Assembly (NCBI RefSeq): GCF_007744515.1 | Contig: NZ_CP036268.1 | Span: forward strand, 5,006,613-5,070,612 | DNA from: Stratiformator vulcanicus | GTDB lineage: Bacteria > Planctomycetota > Planctomycetia > Planctomycetales > Planctomycetaceae | Length of the DNA: 64,000 nt | Direction of reading: 5' to 3' | Shown: piece by piece, positions 35,559 to 44,234 of the stretch | Layout: the number at the start of each line of letters is the position of its first letter | How positions within the stretch are numbered: position 1 is the first letter of the stretch | Translations under genes and position numbers: made by a program | The notes under the pieces: generated by a model | Told to the model about the DNA's origin: nothing | Database searches by the model: none | Seen by the model: only the letters and a program-made list of their open reading frames with translations

Positions 35559-35631
35559 CAGCCGCGCACGTAGTAAGCGGATAGGAAAGACGCAGCAAGC
35601 TCGTTACCCGCTTACTGCGTGCGCGGCTCGT
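35559..35631. repeat. REP-like palindrome, copy A6
   Basis: A divergent full copy: left arm CAGCCGCGCACGTAGTAAGC GG, right arm CCGCTTACTGCGTGCGCGGC TCGT. The centre differs from A2, A3 and A5. It lies just upstream of the secretin leader and downstream of the PPIase terminator. Confidence 0.8.
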
Positions 35632-35647
35632 CTCGCGATGGGCGCAA

Positions 35648-35683
35648 AAAAACTCGGGGCGACGGTGTCGCCCCGAGTTTGAT
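35648..35683 (-). terminator. intrinsic terminator of the PPIase gene
   Basis: AAACTCGGGGCGAC and GTCGCCCCGAGTTT form a 14-bp stem with a 3-nt loop. On the minus strand a run of T follows, within 40 nt of the PPIase stop at 35717. Confidence 0.88.
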
Positions 35684-35716
35684 CGATTCAAGTTGCCGCA
35701 ATATCGCAAATCCGTG

Positions 35717-36919
35717 TCAATGAATTCGCGTCTCGATCGACGCTGATTTCATCAGGTCGGCGATGACTTCATCGGTCGTCGCTTTGCGTGCTTCTTCGGC
35801 AAGGATGTCGCGGATTTCGTCCTGCACTTCGGTCAGGCTCCGCGTTCCACCTTCGTCACGCTCGGAGACCCGGATCAGCCGGAAGCTGCTCTTGTCTTCG
35901 ATCACGTCGCTGACGCCGCCGACCGGAAGATTGAAGATTGCCTGCTCCCAGGTGTCGTTGCTCAGCGCTCCCGGCTCGGTCCAATTCCACTGACCACCGC
36001 GCTCGGCTCGCGGGCCGTGTGAGTGCTTCTGTGCGACCTCGGCAAACGGCGTCCCCGATTGAAGCTGGTCGACGACGACCCTCAGTTGGTCGAGTGCCGC
36101 ATCCCGCCCGCCTGCTTTGCTGAACAGAATAACGATCTGCTGCCAGCGGGCCCGACGGGTCAGCGTGTAGTCATCAAGGTGGTCTTCGTAATACCGGACG
36201 ATCTCCGCCCGACCGATCGACTTCTCCACCGTTTCGACGCCCGTGTGCAAGTAGGCCATTGCCATTTGCTGTCGGCGGAACATGTCTTTGAGCTCATTGA
36301 GGGACATGCCCTGTTCTTCTTTGAGCTTCGGCTCCAATTCGTATCGAGACGAAACGCCGGCTTTGGCCTGAATTTTTTCCAGTTCGCCCTGCCAAACCTG
36401 ATCGATCGCACCTTCCATGGCCTCGAGCCGCTCGGGCTTCATCGAGTTCTTCAGCGCCTGCGTCAGCAGTTTTCGCTCGATGTGTTTGTCGAGGTCTTTC
36501 CGGATGAGATCTTTCTTGATTTTTTGCAGTTGGGCGGCGATCGCCTCGTTGATTTCTTCTTCACTGAATTGATCCGCCTTGGCCGCCTTCACCCGCATTT
36601 CAGCTTCGGCTTCGCGGAATCCCTTGGCGTAAGGGGCGAGAATATCGGAAGCGATAATCGGCTCCGCATTGACCGTCGCCACGATCGAGTCTTCGGTGAG
36701 TTCCGTACTCTCAGCGGACACCGTCAATATCTCACCGGCGTCGGCGGAGGCATCGGCATATTGAGCCTTCCCGACGGGATCAACCTCGACGTACGACTGA
36801 CGGATCGGCGGCGGACCGACGACCGGATTCCGCACGTTGGGCGACTTGCGCAATGCTTCGCAACCCAGCGAAAACACTGGCAACAAACAAATTACGATGA
36901 ACCGTCGCGAGGCGGTCAT
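35717..36919 (-). CDS. parvulin-type peptidyl-prolyl isomerase lipoprotein (SurA-like)
   Basis: 400 residues. The N-terminus RFIVICLLPVFSLGC is a lipoprotein signal with cysteine near residue 20. A SurA-like helical region (residues 60-260) is followed by a parvulin domain with RRARWQQIVILF, SHGPRAERGGQWNW and FNLPVGGVSDVI, then a C-terminal helix. It should help outer-membrane protein folding in the periplasm. ATG start. It follows mfd on the same strand by 166 bp and ends at a strong terminator, so it may be co-transcribed with mfd. It could also serve the large secretin downstream; that is inference. Confidence 0.88.
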   Translation of the reverse strand: MTASRRFIVICLLPVFSLGCEALRKSPNVRNPVVGPPPIRQSYVEVDPVGKAQYADASADAGEILTVSAESTELTEDSIVATVNAEPIIASDILAPYAKGFREAEAEMRVKAAKADQFSEEEINEAIAAQLQKIKKDLIRKDLDKHIERKLLTQALKNSMKPERLEAMEGAIDQVWQGELEKIQAKAGVSSRYELEPKLKEEQGMSLNELKDMFRRQQMAMAYLHTGVETVEKSIGRAEIVRYYEDHLDDYTLTRRARWQQIVILFSKAGGRDAALDQLRVVVDQLQSGTPFAEVAQKHSHGPRAERGGQWNWTEPGALSNDTWEQAIFNLPVGGVSDVIEDKSSFRLIRVSERDEGGTRSLTEVQDEIRDILAEEARKATTDEVIADLMKSASIETRIH

Positions 36920-37085
36920 AGGTCACGGCTTCTCGGAAGGTGATTCCGACCCGCCCCGGAATGGGACGAGCGGCGATGTGAGTTCATCTCCAAGGTCACG
37001 CCAGGCGCGCACCCCTTCAACAAACCTTATCGACCGTGCGGAGGGACTTCTGAATTGGAGAGAGAGGGCCGGAGGTTCTAGAAAC

Positions 37086-40000
37086 TTAAATCGATGGCCG
37101 CAACACCGATTTCAGACGTTCCAGAACAGCAGCGTCATCGGACAGGTCGCAATTCATCCGGCAGAACGCCTGCTTGCGGTCGACCACCCGAAAATCACGA
37201 CCGATCCGTTGCCGAAGTGCTTCGATCCGCGATTCGTCTCGATAGAGGAAAGCTGTGTCGTCCTGATCGATGCGGATTTCCTCGATCTTCCAGTATCGCG
37301 CAAAGACTTGCAGTCGTTTGACTTCGATCAGTCGCTCCACAGGCGAAGGAATTGGCCCGAATCTATCCCGCAACTCATCGACAAGTTGCGTGAGTTCTTC
37401 CTCAGATCGCACGTTAGAAAACTTGCGGTAGGTCTCGATCTTCGGCCGACCGGACGGAATATAGGAGTTGGGAATAAACGCAGAGACGGGCAAATCGACA
37501 TTCACCGTCAAAGGTTCGCGCGCCTGTTCGCCTTTGAGACCGCGGACGGCGTTTTCGAGCAATTGGCAATATAATTCGTATCCGACGCTCGAGATGTGCC
37601 CGCTCTGCTCATTGCCGAGGATGTTGCCGGCCCCGCGAATCTCCAAGTCGCGCATCGCGATTTTAAAGCCGGCCCCCAGTTCACTGTACTCTTCGATCGC
37701 CTTGAGCCGCCGCGCCGCGTTTGGCGTCAGCGTGCGACCCTCTTCGAGAATCAAGTAGCAATAGGCTCGATGCTTATAGCGGCCGACCCGCCCGCGGAGT
37801 TGGTGCAGATCGGCGAGGCCGTACTTGTCGGCCTGATGAATGAACATCGTGTTCGCGTTCGGGATGTCGAGCCCGCTTTCGATGATCGTGGTCGCCACGA
37901 GGATATCGATTCGGCCGAGGACGAATTCGGACAGCGTCATTTCCAGTTCGTCCGCCCCCATTTGACCGTGAATGATCCCGATCGACGCCTCCGGCACGAT
38001 CGCCTGCAATTTGTCGGCAACCGCGCGGATGTTGTGGACCCGGTTATGCACGAAGTACGCCTGACCGCCGCGGTTGAGTTCCCGCACGATTGCATTGCGA
38101 ATCAGGCCCGGGTTCCAACGTGAGATCCGCGTTTCGATCGCCTGCCGGTCCTGCGGCGGAGTCACCAAATTGGAGATGTCGCGAATACCGAGCAGCGACA
38201 TGTGCAGCGTTCGAGGGATCGGCGTCGCCGAGAGCGTCATCACGTCAACATCGAGCCGCAACCGCTTGAGCGATTCCTTAATTTCGACGCCGAATCGCTG
38301 CTCCTCGTCGATCACGAGCAGCCCGAGGTCTTTGAACTCGACGTCTTTTGAGACCAGCCGGTGCGTGCCGATTACAATGTCGACACCGCCTGTCTTAAGC
38401 CCCGCAACGATCTTGCGTTGTTCCCCCGCCGAGCGAAATCGCGATAGCGATTCGACGGTGATCGGGAACTCGGCGAGCCGGTCGGAAAAACTGCGGAGGT
38501 GTTGTTCGCACAGCACCGTTGTGGGCACGAGGACCGCCACCTGCCGCCCCGCATCGACCGCCTTGAAGGCTGCCCGTAGTGCGACTTCCGTCTTGCCGTA
38601 ACCGACGTCTCCGCAGATCAGCCGATCCATCGGCCGCTCGCGCAGCATGTCGCCTTTGGACTCGTGAATCGCCTCCACTTGGTCGGGCGTCTCGGTGTAG
38701 GGAAACGCGTCTTCGAATTCCTTCTGCCAATGGGAATCAGGAGGGCAGGCGATGCCGGGGGCCGATTCGCGTGCCGCCTGCATGCGGATCATGTCGGCCG
38801 CCATATCTTTGACGGCTTCGGCCACCCGCTCTTTCTTACGTGCCCACGTCTTGCCGCCAAGTTTCGACAGCGGGGGCGCCGCCTTGGCCGCCCCGATGTA
38901 TTTCTGCACCAAGTGAATCAGCGAGACCGGCACGAAGACCCGCAGCCCGTCGGCGAATTCGAGTTCGAGATGCTCTTCCTGCTGATCACCCTTTTCGAGG
39001 AGCTTCATCCCTCGATAGCGACCGATCCCGTTCGTCAGGTGGACGATCAGATCGCCAACCTTGAGGTCAAGAAACGTGTCGATCGCGCGGGCATCGTGAC
39101 GCTTACGGCGCGTGAGTCGGCGGACCTCGGTCCGGCCGAACAGTTCATTGTCGCCGATGATCGTCAGCCGCTCCGGCACGAGCCGAAAGCCTTTCGTGAC
39201 CCGGCCGATCGTGAGCGACACGCGAGAGCGAAATGCCGAAAGCGGAGGGCGGAACGCCGACTCGTCGGTCGCGGTCGCTTCACCGCTCACCTCCTCTTCC
39301 GCCTCGGCGGCGACGAGCATTTCATTGAGCCGGCGGCGTTCTCCCTCGTTGTGGCAGGCGATCAGCACCCGTTCGTCCGGACGGATGATCGATGCCAATT
39401 CATTGATCACTCGCTTCCGATCGCCGGCGAATCGCTCAACGCTTTCGACGTCCAGGTGAAATGAGCGTTCGGCACTATCGGCCCCCAACGTGGCAATCGC
39501 CGCCGTCGGATGATCGGTGATCTGCGCCAATGTTTGCTCGACGCAGAACAGCCCGCCCACATCGTCGAGTCGGTCGAGATAGGTCCGAGCCTCCTCGATC
39601 AGGCGCTCCAACTCGACAAGTACAATGGGCGTGTCGCGTTCGACTAGATCGAGAAACGAAGTCCCGTTGGCGTTTCGTTTTGCATTTTCAGGGTGGGGGT
39701 TCTCCGGTCGCTTACGCTCCCGGCTCGCCTTGTTCCGAGTAGCGTTGCTTGCCTCGTCGTTTACGTTGATCAGCGTGAGACGAACCTGTTCGACGTCTTC
39801 GACTTTGCGCTGCGTGTCGACGTCGAACCGCCGCAGTCCATCGATCTCGTCGCCGAAGAATTCGATCCGCAATGGGTCGACCGCGTCGGCGGTCCACACG
39901 TCGAGAATGCCGCCACGCATCGCGAACTCGCCAGGCCTTTCGACGGCGTCGACCCGCTCGAAACCGCGGCTTACCAGCCAGCCCATCAGTTCATCCGGCT

Positions 40001-40481
40001 CGATCTCGTCGCCGGTCCGAACGAACCGGGTCGCATCTTCGAGCACTTCCCTCGGCGGGATCGGCTGAATCAATGCTGGCAGACTCGTCACGATCAGCGT
40101 CGGACCGGCACCGGCGGAAAGCTCTTCGATCAGCCGCAGCCGCCGACCAAAGACCGGATCGGCCGCGGAATGCTCGCTCGGCAGCGATTCCCACGCGGGG
40201 AACACCACCGGATCGATGCTCAGAAACGCCGAGAGATCTGCCGCGAAGTCGTCGACATCGTCCGTCACGCAAACCAGCGGCTCAGAACCGCCGGTGGAAT
40301 CGCCAGGTCGCGTGGCAATCGTCGCCGCAACGAGCGCGCACGCCGAGCCCCAGGCTCCGTCGATCGAGACGCTCTGCCGTTTTCTCAGCAGCGTCGCGAT
40401 TTCGCCGAAGTCCGCGTTGTCCGCCCACAACCGCGGCAGGTCACCAAGTCCCGCCGCCTCCGCCTGTTCCGTCAGCGACAT
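37086..40481 (-). CDS. mfd: transcription-repair coupling factor Mfd
   Basis: About 1131 residues from an ATG at 40481. A UvrB-like N-terminal region (VFPAWESLPSEHSAADP) is followed by an RNA-polymerase-interacting domain (VGDLIVHLTNGIGRYRG), helicase motifs GDVGYGKTEVALRAAF, DEEQRFGV, SATPIPRTLHMSL and LRGRVGR, and the C-terminal domain. It removes stalled RNA polymerase and recruits UvrA. Two short segments look foreign: ASRERKRPENPHPENAKR (about 250-274) and ESAFRPPLSAFRSR (about 410-423), both matching dispersed repeats. A TTG start inside a REP-like copy at 40541 was rejected. Confidence 0.95.
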   Translation of the reverse strand: MSLTEQAEAAGLGDLPRLWADNADFGEIATLLRKRQSVSIDGAWGSACALVAATIATRPGDSTGGSEPLVCVTDDVDDFAADLSAFLSIDPVVFPAWESLPSEHSAADPVFGRRLRLIEELSAGAGPTLIVTSLPALIQPIPPREVLEDATRFVRTGDEIEPDELMGWLVSRGFERVDAVERPGEFAMRGGILDVWTADAVDPLRIEFFGDEIDGLRRFDVDTQRKVEDVEQVRLTLINVNDEASNATRNKASRERKRPENPHPENAKRNANGTSFLDLVERDTPIVLVELERLIEEARTYLDRLDDVGGLFCVEQTLAQITDHPTAAIATLGADSAERSFHLDVESVERFAGDRKRVINELASIIRPDERVLIACHNEGERRRLNEMLVAAEAEEEVSGEATATDESAFRPPLSAFRSRVSLTIGRVTKGFRLVPERLTIIGDNELFGRTEVRRLTRRKRHDARAIDTFLDLKVGDLIVHLTNGIGRYRGMKLLEKGDQQEEHLELEFADGLRVFVPVSLIHLVQKYIGAAKAAPPLSKLGGKTWARKKERVAEAVKDMAADMIRMQAARESAPGIACPPDSHWQKEFEDAFPYTETPDQVEAIHESKGDMLRERPMDRLICGDVGYGKTEVALRAAFKAVDAGRQVAVLVPTTVLCEQHLRSFSDRLAEFPITVESLSRFRSAGEQRKIVAGLKTGGVDIVIGTHRLVSKDVEFKDLGLLVIDEEQRFGVEIKESLKRLRLDVDVMTLSATPIPRTLHMSLLGIRDISNLVTPPQDRQAIETRISRWNPGLIRNAIVRELNRGGQAYFVHNRVHNIRAVADKLQAIVPEASIGIIHGQMGADELEMTLSEFVLGRIDILVATTIIESGLDIPNANTMFIHQADKYGLADLHQLRGRVGRYKHRAYCYLILEEGRTLTPNAARRLKAIEEYSELGAGFKIAMRDLEIRGAGNILGNEQSGHISSVGYELYCQLLENAVRGLKGEQAREPLTVNVDLPVSAFIPNSYIPSGRPKIETYRKFSNVRSEEELTQLVDELRDRFGPIPSPVERLIEVKRLQVFARYWKIEEIRIDQDDTAFLYRDESRIEALRQRIGRDFRVVDRKQAFCRMNCDLSDDAAVLERLKSVLRPSI
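39229..39258. repeat. family-C repeat, in frame inside mfd
   Basis: The run CGAAATGCCGAAAGCGGAGG GCGGAACGCC encodes part of FRPPLSAFR. Similar runs occur at 931-958 (element gene) and 45556-45583 (sulfatase signal peptide), indicating a short dispersed family that keeps reading frames open. Confidence 0.6.
39661..39733. repeat. SRERKRPE-encoding repeat, in frame inside mfd
   Basis: About 73 bp on the minus strand reads AACAAGGCGAGCCGGGAGCG and onward, encoding NKASRERKRPENPHPEN. The segment is not part of the Mfd fold and lies in the UvrB-like region between conserved strands. From general experience, similar peptides recur in unrelated planctomycete proteins; no other copy is in this window. 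Confidence 0.6.
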
Positions 40482-40541
40482 GCGGGGATTGTAGCGTGAC
40501 GCTACGACTCGTACAGGCGATGACGACGCGGCCACTTTCAA

Positions 40542-40645
40542 ACAAGCCGCGCACGGAATAAGCGGATCAACCAGACGGGTTGGATCCGCTTACTCCGTGC
40601 GCGGCTTGTGAAGAGCGAAATCCGCTTACTTCGTGCGCCGCTTGT
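40542..40645. repeat. REP-like palindrome, copy A7 (full) plus right-arm half
   Basis: A full copy at 40542-40609 (left arm ends CGGAATAAGCGGATC, right arm GATCCGCTTACTCCGTGCGC) is followed by a second right arm at 40620-40645. The arrangement matches A3 with its half copy. It lies between the desaturase end and mfd start. Confidence 0.88.
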
Positions 40646-40652
40646 TCGATTT

Positions 40653-41696
40653 CTACTTCGCCCCGACGACGACGCGATCGTTATCGGGCAGCACTTCTTC
40701 GCTGACATCAGTCACAAAGTCGCGCACCTTCTGCTTGCACTCGCCCGGCGGGGGCGCGCCGACATTCATGCCAACACCGGGGTTCTTGATCAGCGAAGGC
40801 ACCATGTCGAGGGCCGCGCCGGTGTAGGTGCGGAACACCGGGAAGTCGGTATCCGGGTTCTTGTCCAAGTAGTTCTGCATTTGGATTTTGAGCTTGTCGT
40901 GGGCCACCTTCGGATGCCGGTGGTGCGGGCCGTGTACGAAGATGTCGAAGTTCAGGTAGGTACACAGGCGGGTGTACCAGTTTTTGCCGACGACGGTTCG
41001 GGTGCCGAGCATCGGGTCGTAACTGGCCATGCCGAGGTGTTCGGTGAATTTACGAATCGACTGGAAGAACCCCGCCACGCAGTAGGGGATGAACCACGCT
41101 CGGAAGTACATGCCCCATTGATCGAAGTAGGTGCAAAGCCCAAAGACGGTACCCCAGAAGAGGACCATCATGATGTATTCATTGCGGACTTCGCGCTTCG
41201 CGTCCTCTTTTAGCGGCGACTTGGGATGCCAGTAGATTCGGCCGTAAGTGATCGGCGGACCAAATATTCCTAAGACGAGTTCCATCCATGCGAAGATCCG
41301 GCGGAACCAGGTCGAAGTCTTCGGATCCGAATACGGCCACAGTTCCCAGTCCTCGGGCCGATTCAGGTAAGCGTGGTGCCGAATGTGCGCCTCGCGGTAG
41401 CATGTGTAGGGCACGAGCGAGGCAGTACCAATAAATTTGCCGAACCAGACGTCGAACCAGCCGATGCCGGTCAGCGACTGGTGCGCACACTCGTGAAAGC
41501 AACTCGTGTAGCAAAAATAGAAGTAGCCCAGCACGACCGTACCCGCCGCCCACAACAGCGGGTATTCCAGCGCGTAGGGCGACATCAAAAACAGCATGAC
41601 CGGCAGGCCGAACGGAATGTGGCTGAGCCGAAGCAGGCTGTACTTGGCGGCAAATGACTGACGTTCTTCGTCAGTGAATGCGGTCCTCGATGACAT
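40653..41696 (-). CDS. fatty acid desaturase
   Basis: 347 residues. Histidine boxes HECAHQS, HIRHHAY and HGPHHRHP appear in order, with hydrophobic helices around [24 protein letters not shown]. The protein should be an integral-membrane di-iron enzyme that adds double bonds to fatty acyl chains or acts on similar lipids; some relatives hydroxylate carotenoids. ATG start. It is upstream of mfd on the same strand with a REP-like copy between, and is divergent from dgkA. Confidence 0.9.
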   Translation of the reverse strand: MSSRTAFTDEERQSFAAKYSLLRLSHIPFGLPVMLFLMSPYALEYPLLWAAGTVVLGYFYFCYTSCFHECAHQSLTGIGWFDVWFGKFIGTASLVPYTCYREAHIRHHAYLNRPEDWELWPYSDPKTSTWFRRIFAWMELVLGIFGPPITYGRIYWHPKSPLKEDAKREVRNEYIMMVLFWGTVFGLCTYFDQWGMYFRAWFIPYCVAGFFQSIRKFTEHLGMASYDPMLGTRTVVGKNWYTRLCTYLNFDIFVHGPHHRHPKVAHDKLKIQMQNYLDKNPDTDFPVFRTYTGAALDMVPSLIKNPGVGMNVGAPPPGECKQKVRDFVTDVSEEVLPDNDRVVVGAK

Positions 41697-41933
41697 GGCA
41701 ACTTTCGCGAGACGGTCAAACCGCCTGACAGAAGAGAAAAGCTCCGTCCGAATGTTTTTGCATCGATCGACAATACTCCCTGCCGACCGGATCGGACTCC
41801 TGACCCATCCCTATTTTTTTGCATCCACACCCGGAATTGCAAGGTTCAGTTTCCGCAACATCGAGGAAATAGGCAAACTGGCTCTGCAGAGGTTCCAAGG
41901 CTGATCCTTTGGTGCCGAAAGGCAACACCGCAC

Positions 41934-42371
41934 ATGGTAAGCTCCTCCAGTCCGCCCCGGGAATCCCCCGAGGATAATCTGCCACAATCGAAGACATCGC
42001 TTTTCGCTGCGTTCGGTCATGCGATCCGAGGCGTTCGAAAACTCGTCGTTGGCGAGCGAAATGCGCGAGTCCATGCGGCCCTCACCGTCGGCGTCATCGC
42101 ACTCTCGGCCCTATTGAGAATCAGCCTGACGCAATGGTGCCTCATCGCGCTGGCGTGCTGCCTCGTCTGGATTGCCGAGGCAGCCAACACCGCGCTGGAG
42201 CGACTCGCCGACGCCGTCCATCCCGAACGACACCCCCTCATCGGCGAAGCCAAAGACATCGCCGCCGGGGGCGTCCTGATTGCCGCCGGCATCGCTATCG
42301 CGATCGGGCTTCTCGTCTTCGTGCCCGAATTGCTTGATCTTATCGCGAAGAACGAATCCTCACCTGCTTAG
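41934..42371 (+). CDS. dgkA: diacylglycerol kinase family protein
   Basis: 145 residues. After a polar N-terminus come GERNARVHAALTVGVIAL, WIAEAANTALERLADAVHP and AKDIAAGGVLIAAGIAIAIG, the conserved order of the prokaryotic DgkA fold with three membrane helices. E-x-x-N-T-A-x-E is the catalytic signature. Gram-positive-type members phosphorylate undecaprenol, so the lipid substrate is not certain. ATG start with a distant AAAGG. It is convergent with the sulfatase at 42410. Confidence 0.88.
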   Translation: MVSSSSPPRESPEDNLPQSKTSLFAAFGHAIRGVRKLVVGERNARVHAALTVGVIALSALLRISLTQWCLIALACCLVWIAEAANTALERLADAVHPERHPLIGEAKDIAAGGVLIAAGIAIAIGLLVFVPELLDLIAKNESSPA

Positions 42372-42409
42372 ACGCGACCGACAGGAAGCAATCTTCGTCT
42401 CGCATCGTC

Positions 42410-43993
42410 TCACGGCTGCGATAACCGCTTCGCCGACTCCCGCGCGGGCCAAGGCAGCACGCCGCAACGTTCCGTCCACGCTGCATACGTCGCCGTAATT
42501 TCCGCGACCCGATCGGGATACTTCGCGGACAGATCACGCGTCTCGGAACGGTCTTGCGACAGGTCGTACAGTTCCCAGTCGTTGCCGTGAGAGGCGACCA
42601 GTTTCCAATCGCCAATTCGCACTGCTCGGTGGCCTTCGTGCTCCCAGAAGAGCGGTTCTCGCTCGAACGACTCGCCGCGAAGAGCGGGCACGAGGCTCGC
42701 ACCTTCCAACGGCTTTCGCTTCTGTCCGTCGAAGCCACTCGGATAGTCTACCCCAGCGACGTCGAGGCAGGTCGGCATCACGTCAATAATGTGCGCGACC
42801 TGATCTGTGAACTCACCGCGCGCCTCGAAACCCTTCGGCCAATGCGCAACGAGTGGTGAGGAGATGCCGCCCTCGTGTGTATATTGCTTGTACTTACGAA
42901 ACGGCGTGTTGCTCGCGTTCGCCCACGGCTTGAAGTAGGCAGTGTAGCTCTCAGGCGACCCGATCACGGCTCCCGGAGTCGCTTTCCGCGTGTGCCCCAT
43001 CGGGTTCTCATGGCAGCCGCCGTTGTCGCTGAGGAACAGGATCAGTGTGTTCTCGAACTCACCCTTCGCCTTGAGCATCTCGATGATTCGCCCGATATTG
43101 CGATCCATCACGTCGATCATCGCCGCGTAGACGGCCATCCGCCGGTCCATCTCCTGCTTTTCATTGTCGCTGAGCGAATCCCAGGCGGAGACGACCGAAT
43201 CGCGTTCGCTCAATGTCCATGAGTCGAGCGATAGTCCCATTTCCCGTTGCTTCGCCAAACGCTGCCGTCGGTGTTCGTCCCAGCCTGCGGTGAACTTGCC
43301 CTCATACTTCGCGATGTCTTCCTCTCGCGCCTGGATCGGCCAGTGGGGGCAGATGTGGGCGAGATAGGTGAAGAACGGCTTCTCGGCGTCGATCGACTCC
43401 TCCATGAATTCGATCGCGTAGTCGGTGAAGATATCGGTGATGTACCAGTCGCCCGGCGGATCGAGTCGCTCATTGCCGAGCGTTAGGAAACGCTTCCGCA
43501 GTTCCATGGCCTCCTTAAAATAGAAGCCGCCGCCGCTTGGGGTGCCGAAGTAACGATCGAAACCGCGTTGCAGCGGCCATTGGGGCTTGCGGTCGCCGAC
43601 GTGCCATTTGCCGATCGCGTTCGTCTGATAACCGGCTTCGCCCAGTGCCTCACCGATCGTGACGCACTCCTCGTTGAGGTAGCCCTGATACGACGGGTGG
43701 CCGTAATCGCCGGTCATGTGGCCGACTCCCGCCTGATGCGAGTACAGCCCCGTCAGGATGCTCGCTCGCGACGGGCAGCAGCGGCCCGTGTTGTAAAACT
43801 GCCGGAAGCGGAGCCCGTTCTCGGCCAGAGAATCGAGATTGGGCGTCTCGATCTCGGAGCCGTAACAGCCGATGTCCGAGAATCCCATGTCGTCGGCGAA
43901 GATGATCAAAATGTTCGGTCGCTCGTCCGCCGCCATGGCCGGGGCAAACGGAATCGCCACCAATGCGGCGATGAGAGTCAGTGCGATACGCAT
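42410..43993 (-). CDS. secreted formylglycine-dependent sulfatase
   Basis: About 527 residues from the ATG at 43993. The signal peptide MRIALTLIAALVAIPFAPAM precedes DERPNILIIFADDMGFSDIG. The active-site motif is CCPSRASILTGLYSHQ, with a C-C-P-S-R variant of C-x-P-S-R. Its long C-terminal part includes GGISSPLVAHWP. This is the arylsulfatase/choline-sulfatase-like type. It is the last of three adjacent sulfatases on the minus strand. The 240-bp gap to the next one holds a family-B and a family-D repeat. Confidence 0.92.
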   Translation of the reverse strand: MRIALTLIAALVAIPFAPAMAADERPNILIIFADDMGFSDIGCYGSEIETPNLDSLAENGLRFRQFYNTGRCCPSRASILTGLYSHQAGVGHMTGDYGHPSYQGYLNEECVTIGEALGEAGYQTNAIGKWHVGDRKPQWPLQRGFDRYFGTPSGGGFYFKEAMELRKRFLTLGNERLDPPGDWYITDIFTDYAIEFMEESIDAEKPFFTYLAHICPHWPIQAREEDIAKYEGKFTAGWDEHRRQRLAKQREMGLSLDSWTLSERDSVVSAWDSLSDNEKQEMDRRMAVYAAMIDVMDRNIGRIIEMLKAKGEFENTLILFLSDNGGCHENPMGHTRKATPGAVIGSPESYTAYFKPWANASNTPFRKYKQYTHEGGISSPLVAHWPKGFEARGEFTDQVAHIIDVMPTCLDVAGVDYPSGFDGQKRKPLEGASLVPALRGESFEREPLFWEHEGHRAVRIGDWKLVASHGNDWELYDLSQDRSETRDLSAKYPDRVAEITATYAAWTERCGVLPWPARESAKRLSQP

Positions 43994-44065
43994 ATTTAAA
44001 ACCCTTTCTTGATTCGTCATCAAATTCGCGGTGCGATCCGCGGTCTATTAATAATCCCACTGAAA

Positions 44066-44114
44066 CGTGTGGCCCGGACACCGTCCGGGCGGCGCAGCCG
44101 CAAGAGCATCCAGC
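44066..44114 (+). repeat. family-D repeat with two hairpins, copy 2
   Basis: GTGTGGCCCGGACACCGTCC GGGCGGCGCAGCCGCAAGAG matches the copy at 7894-7940 with few changes. The two 5-7 bp stems are conserved by matching bases in both. Confidence 0.8.
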
Positions 44115-44187
44115 TACCGGCCACAAAAGACATTCAGAGTCCAATTCGTCTTCGAACCTTCCACTGAGTGCTCTGGTTATTTGCAAT

Positions 44188-44215
44188 ACAAGCCCGAGGC
44201 GCAAGCCGTCGGGGA
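44188..44215 (+). repeat. family-B dispersed repeat, intergenic copy
   Basis: ACAAGCCCGAGGCGCAAGCC then GTCGGGGA, a variant of the family-B consensus, lies 74 bp from family-D copy 2. The same pairing of families occurs in the block 7843-8074. Confidence 0.7.
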
Positions 44216-44234
44216 AAAACTCTGCGACTTGCCG

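Larger units (their letters stand above)
35202..35716. other. 515-bp gap with leader, REP-like copy and terminator
   Basis: The part nearest the secretin start (35202-35417) is an open frame without conserved features and is treated as a 5' leader. Beyond it lie REP-like copy A6 (35559-35631) and the terminator of the PPIase gene (35648-35683). No further gene is supported. Confidence 0.6.

Noticed and set aside
40482..40541. Extended Mfd start at a TTG inside the REP-like copy
   Set aside because: The start would lie inside a repeat and has no ribosome-binding site; the ATG at 40481 fits the family.
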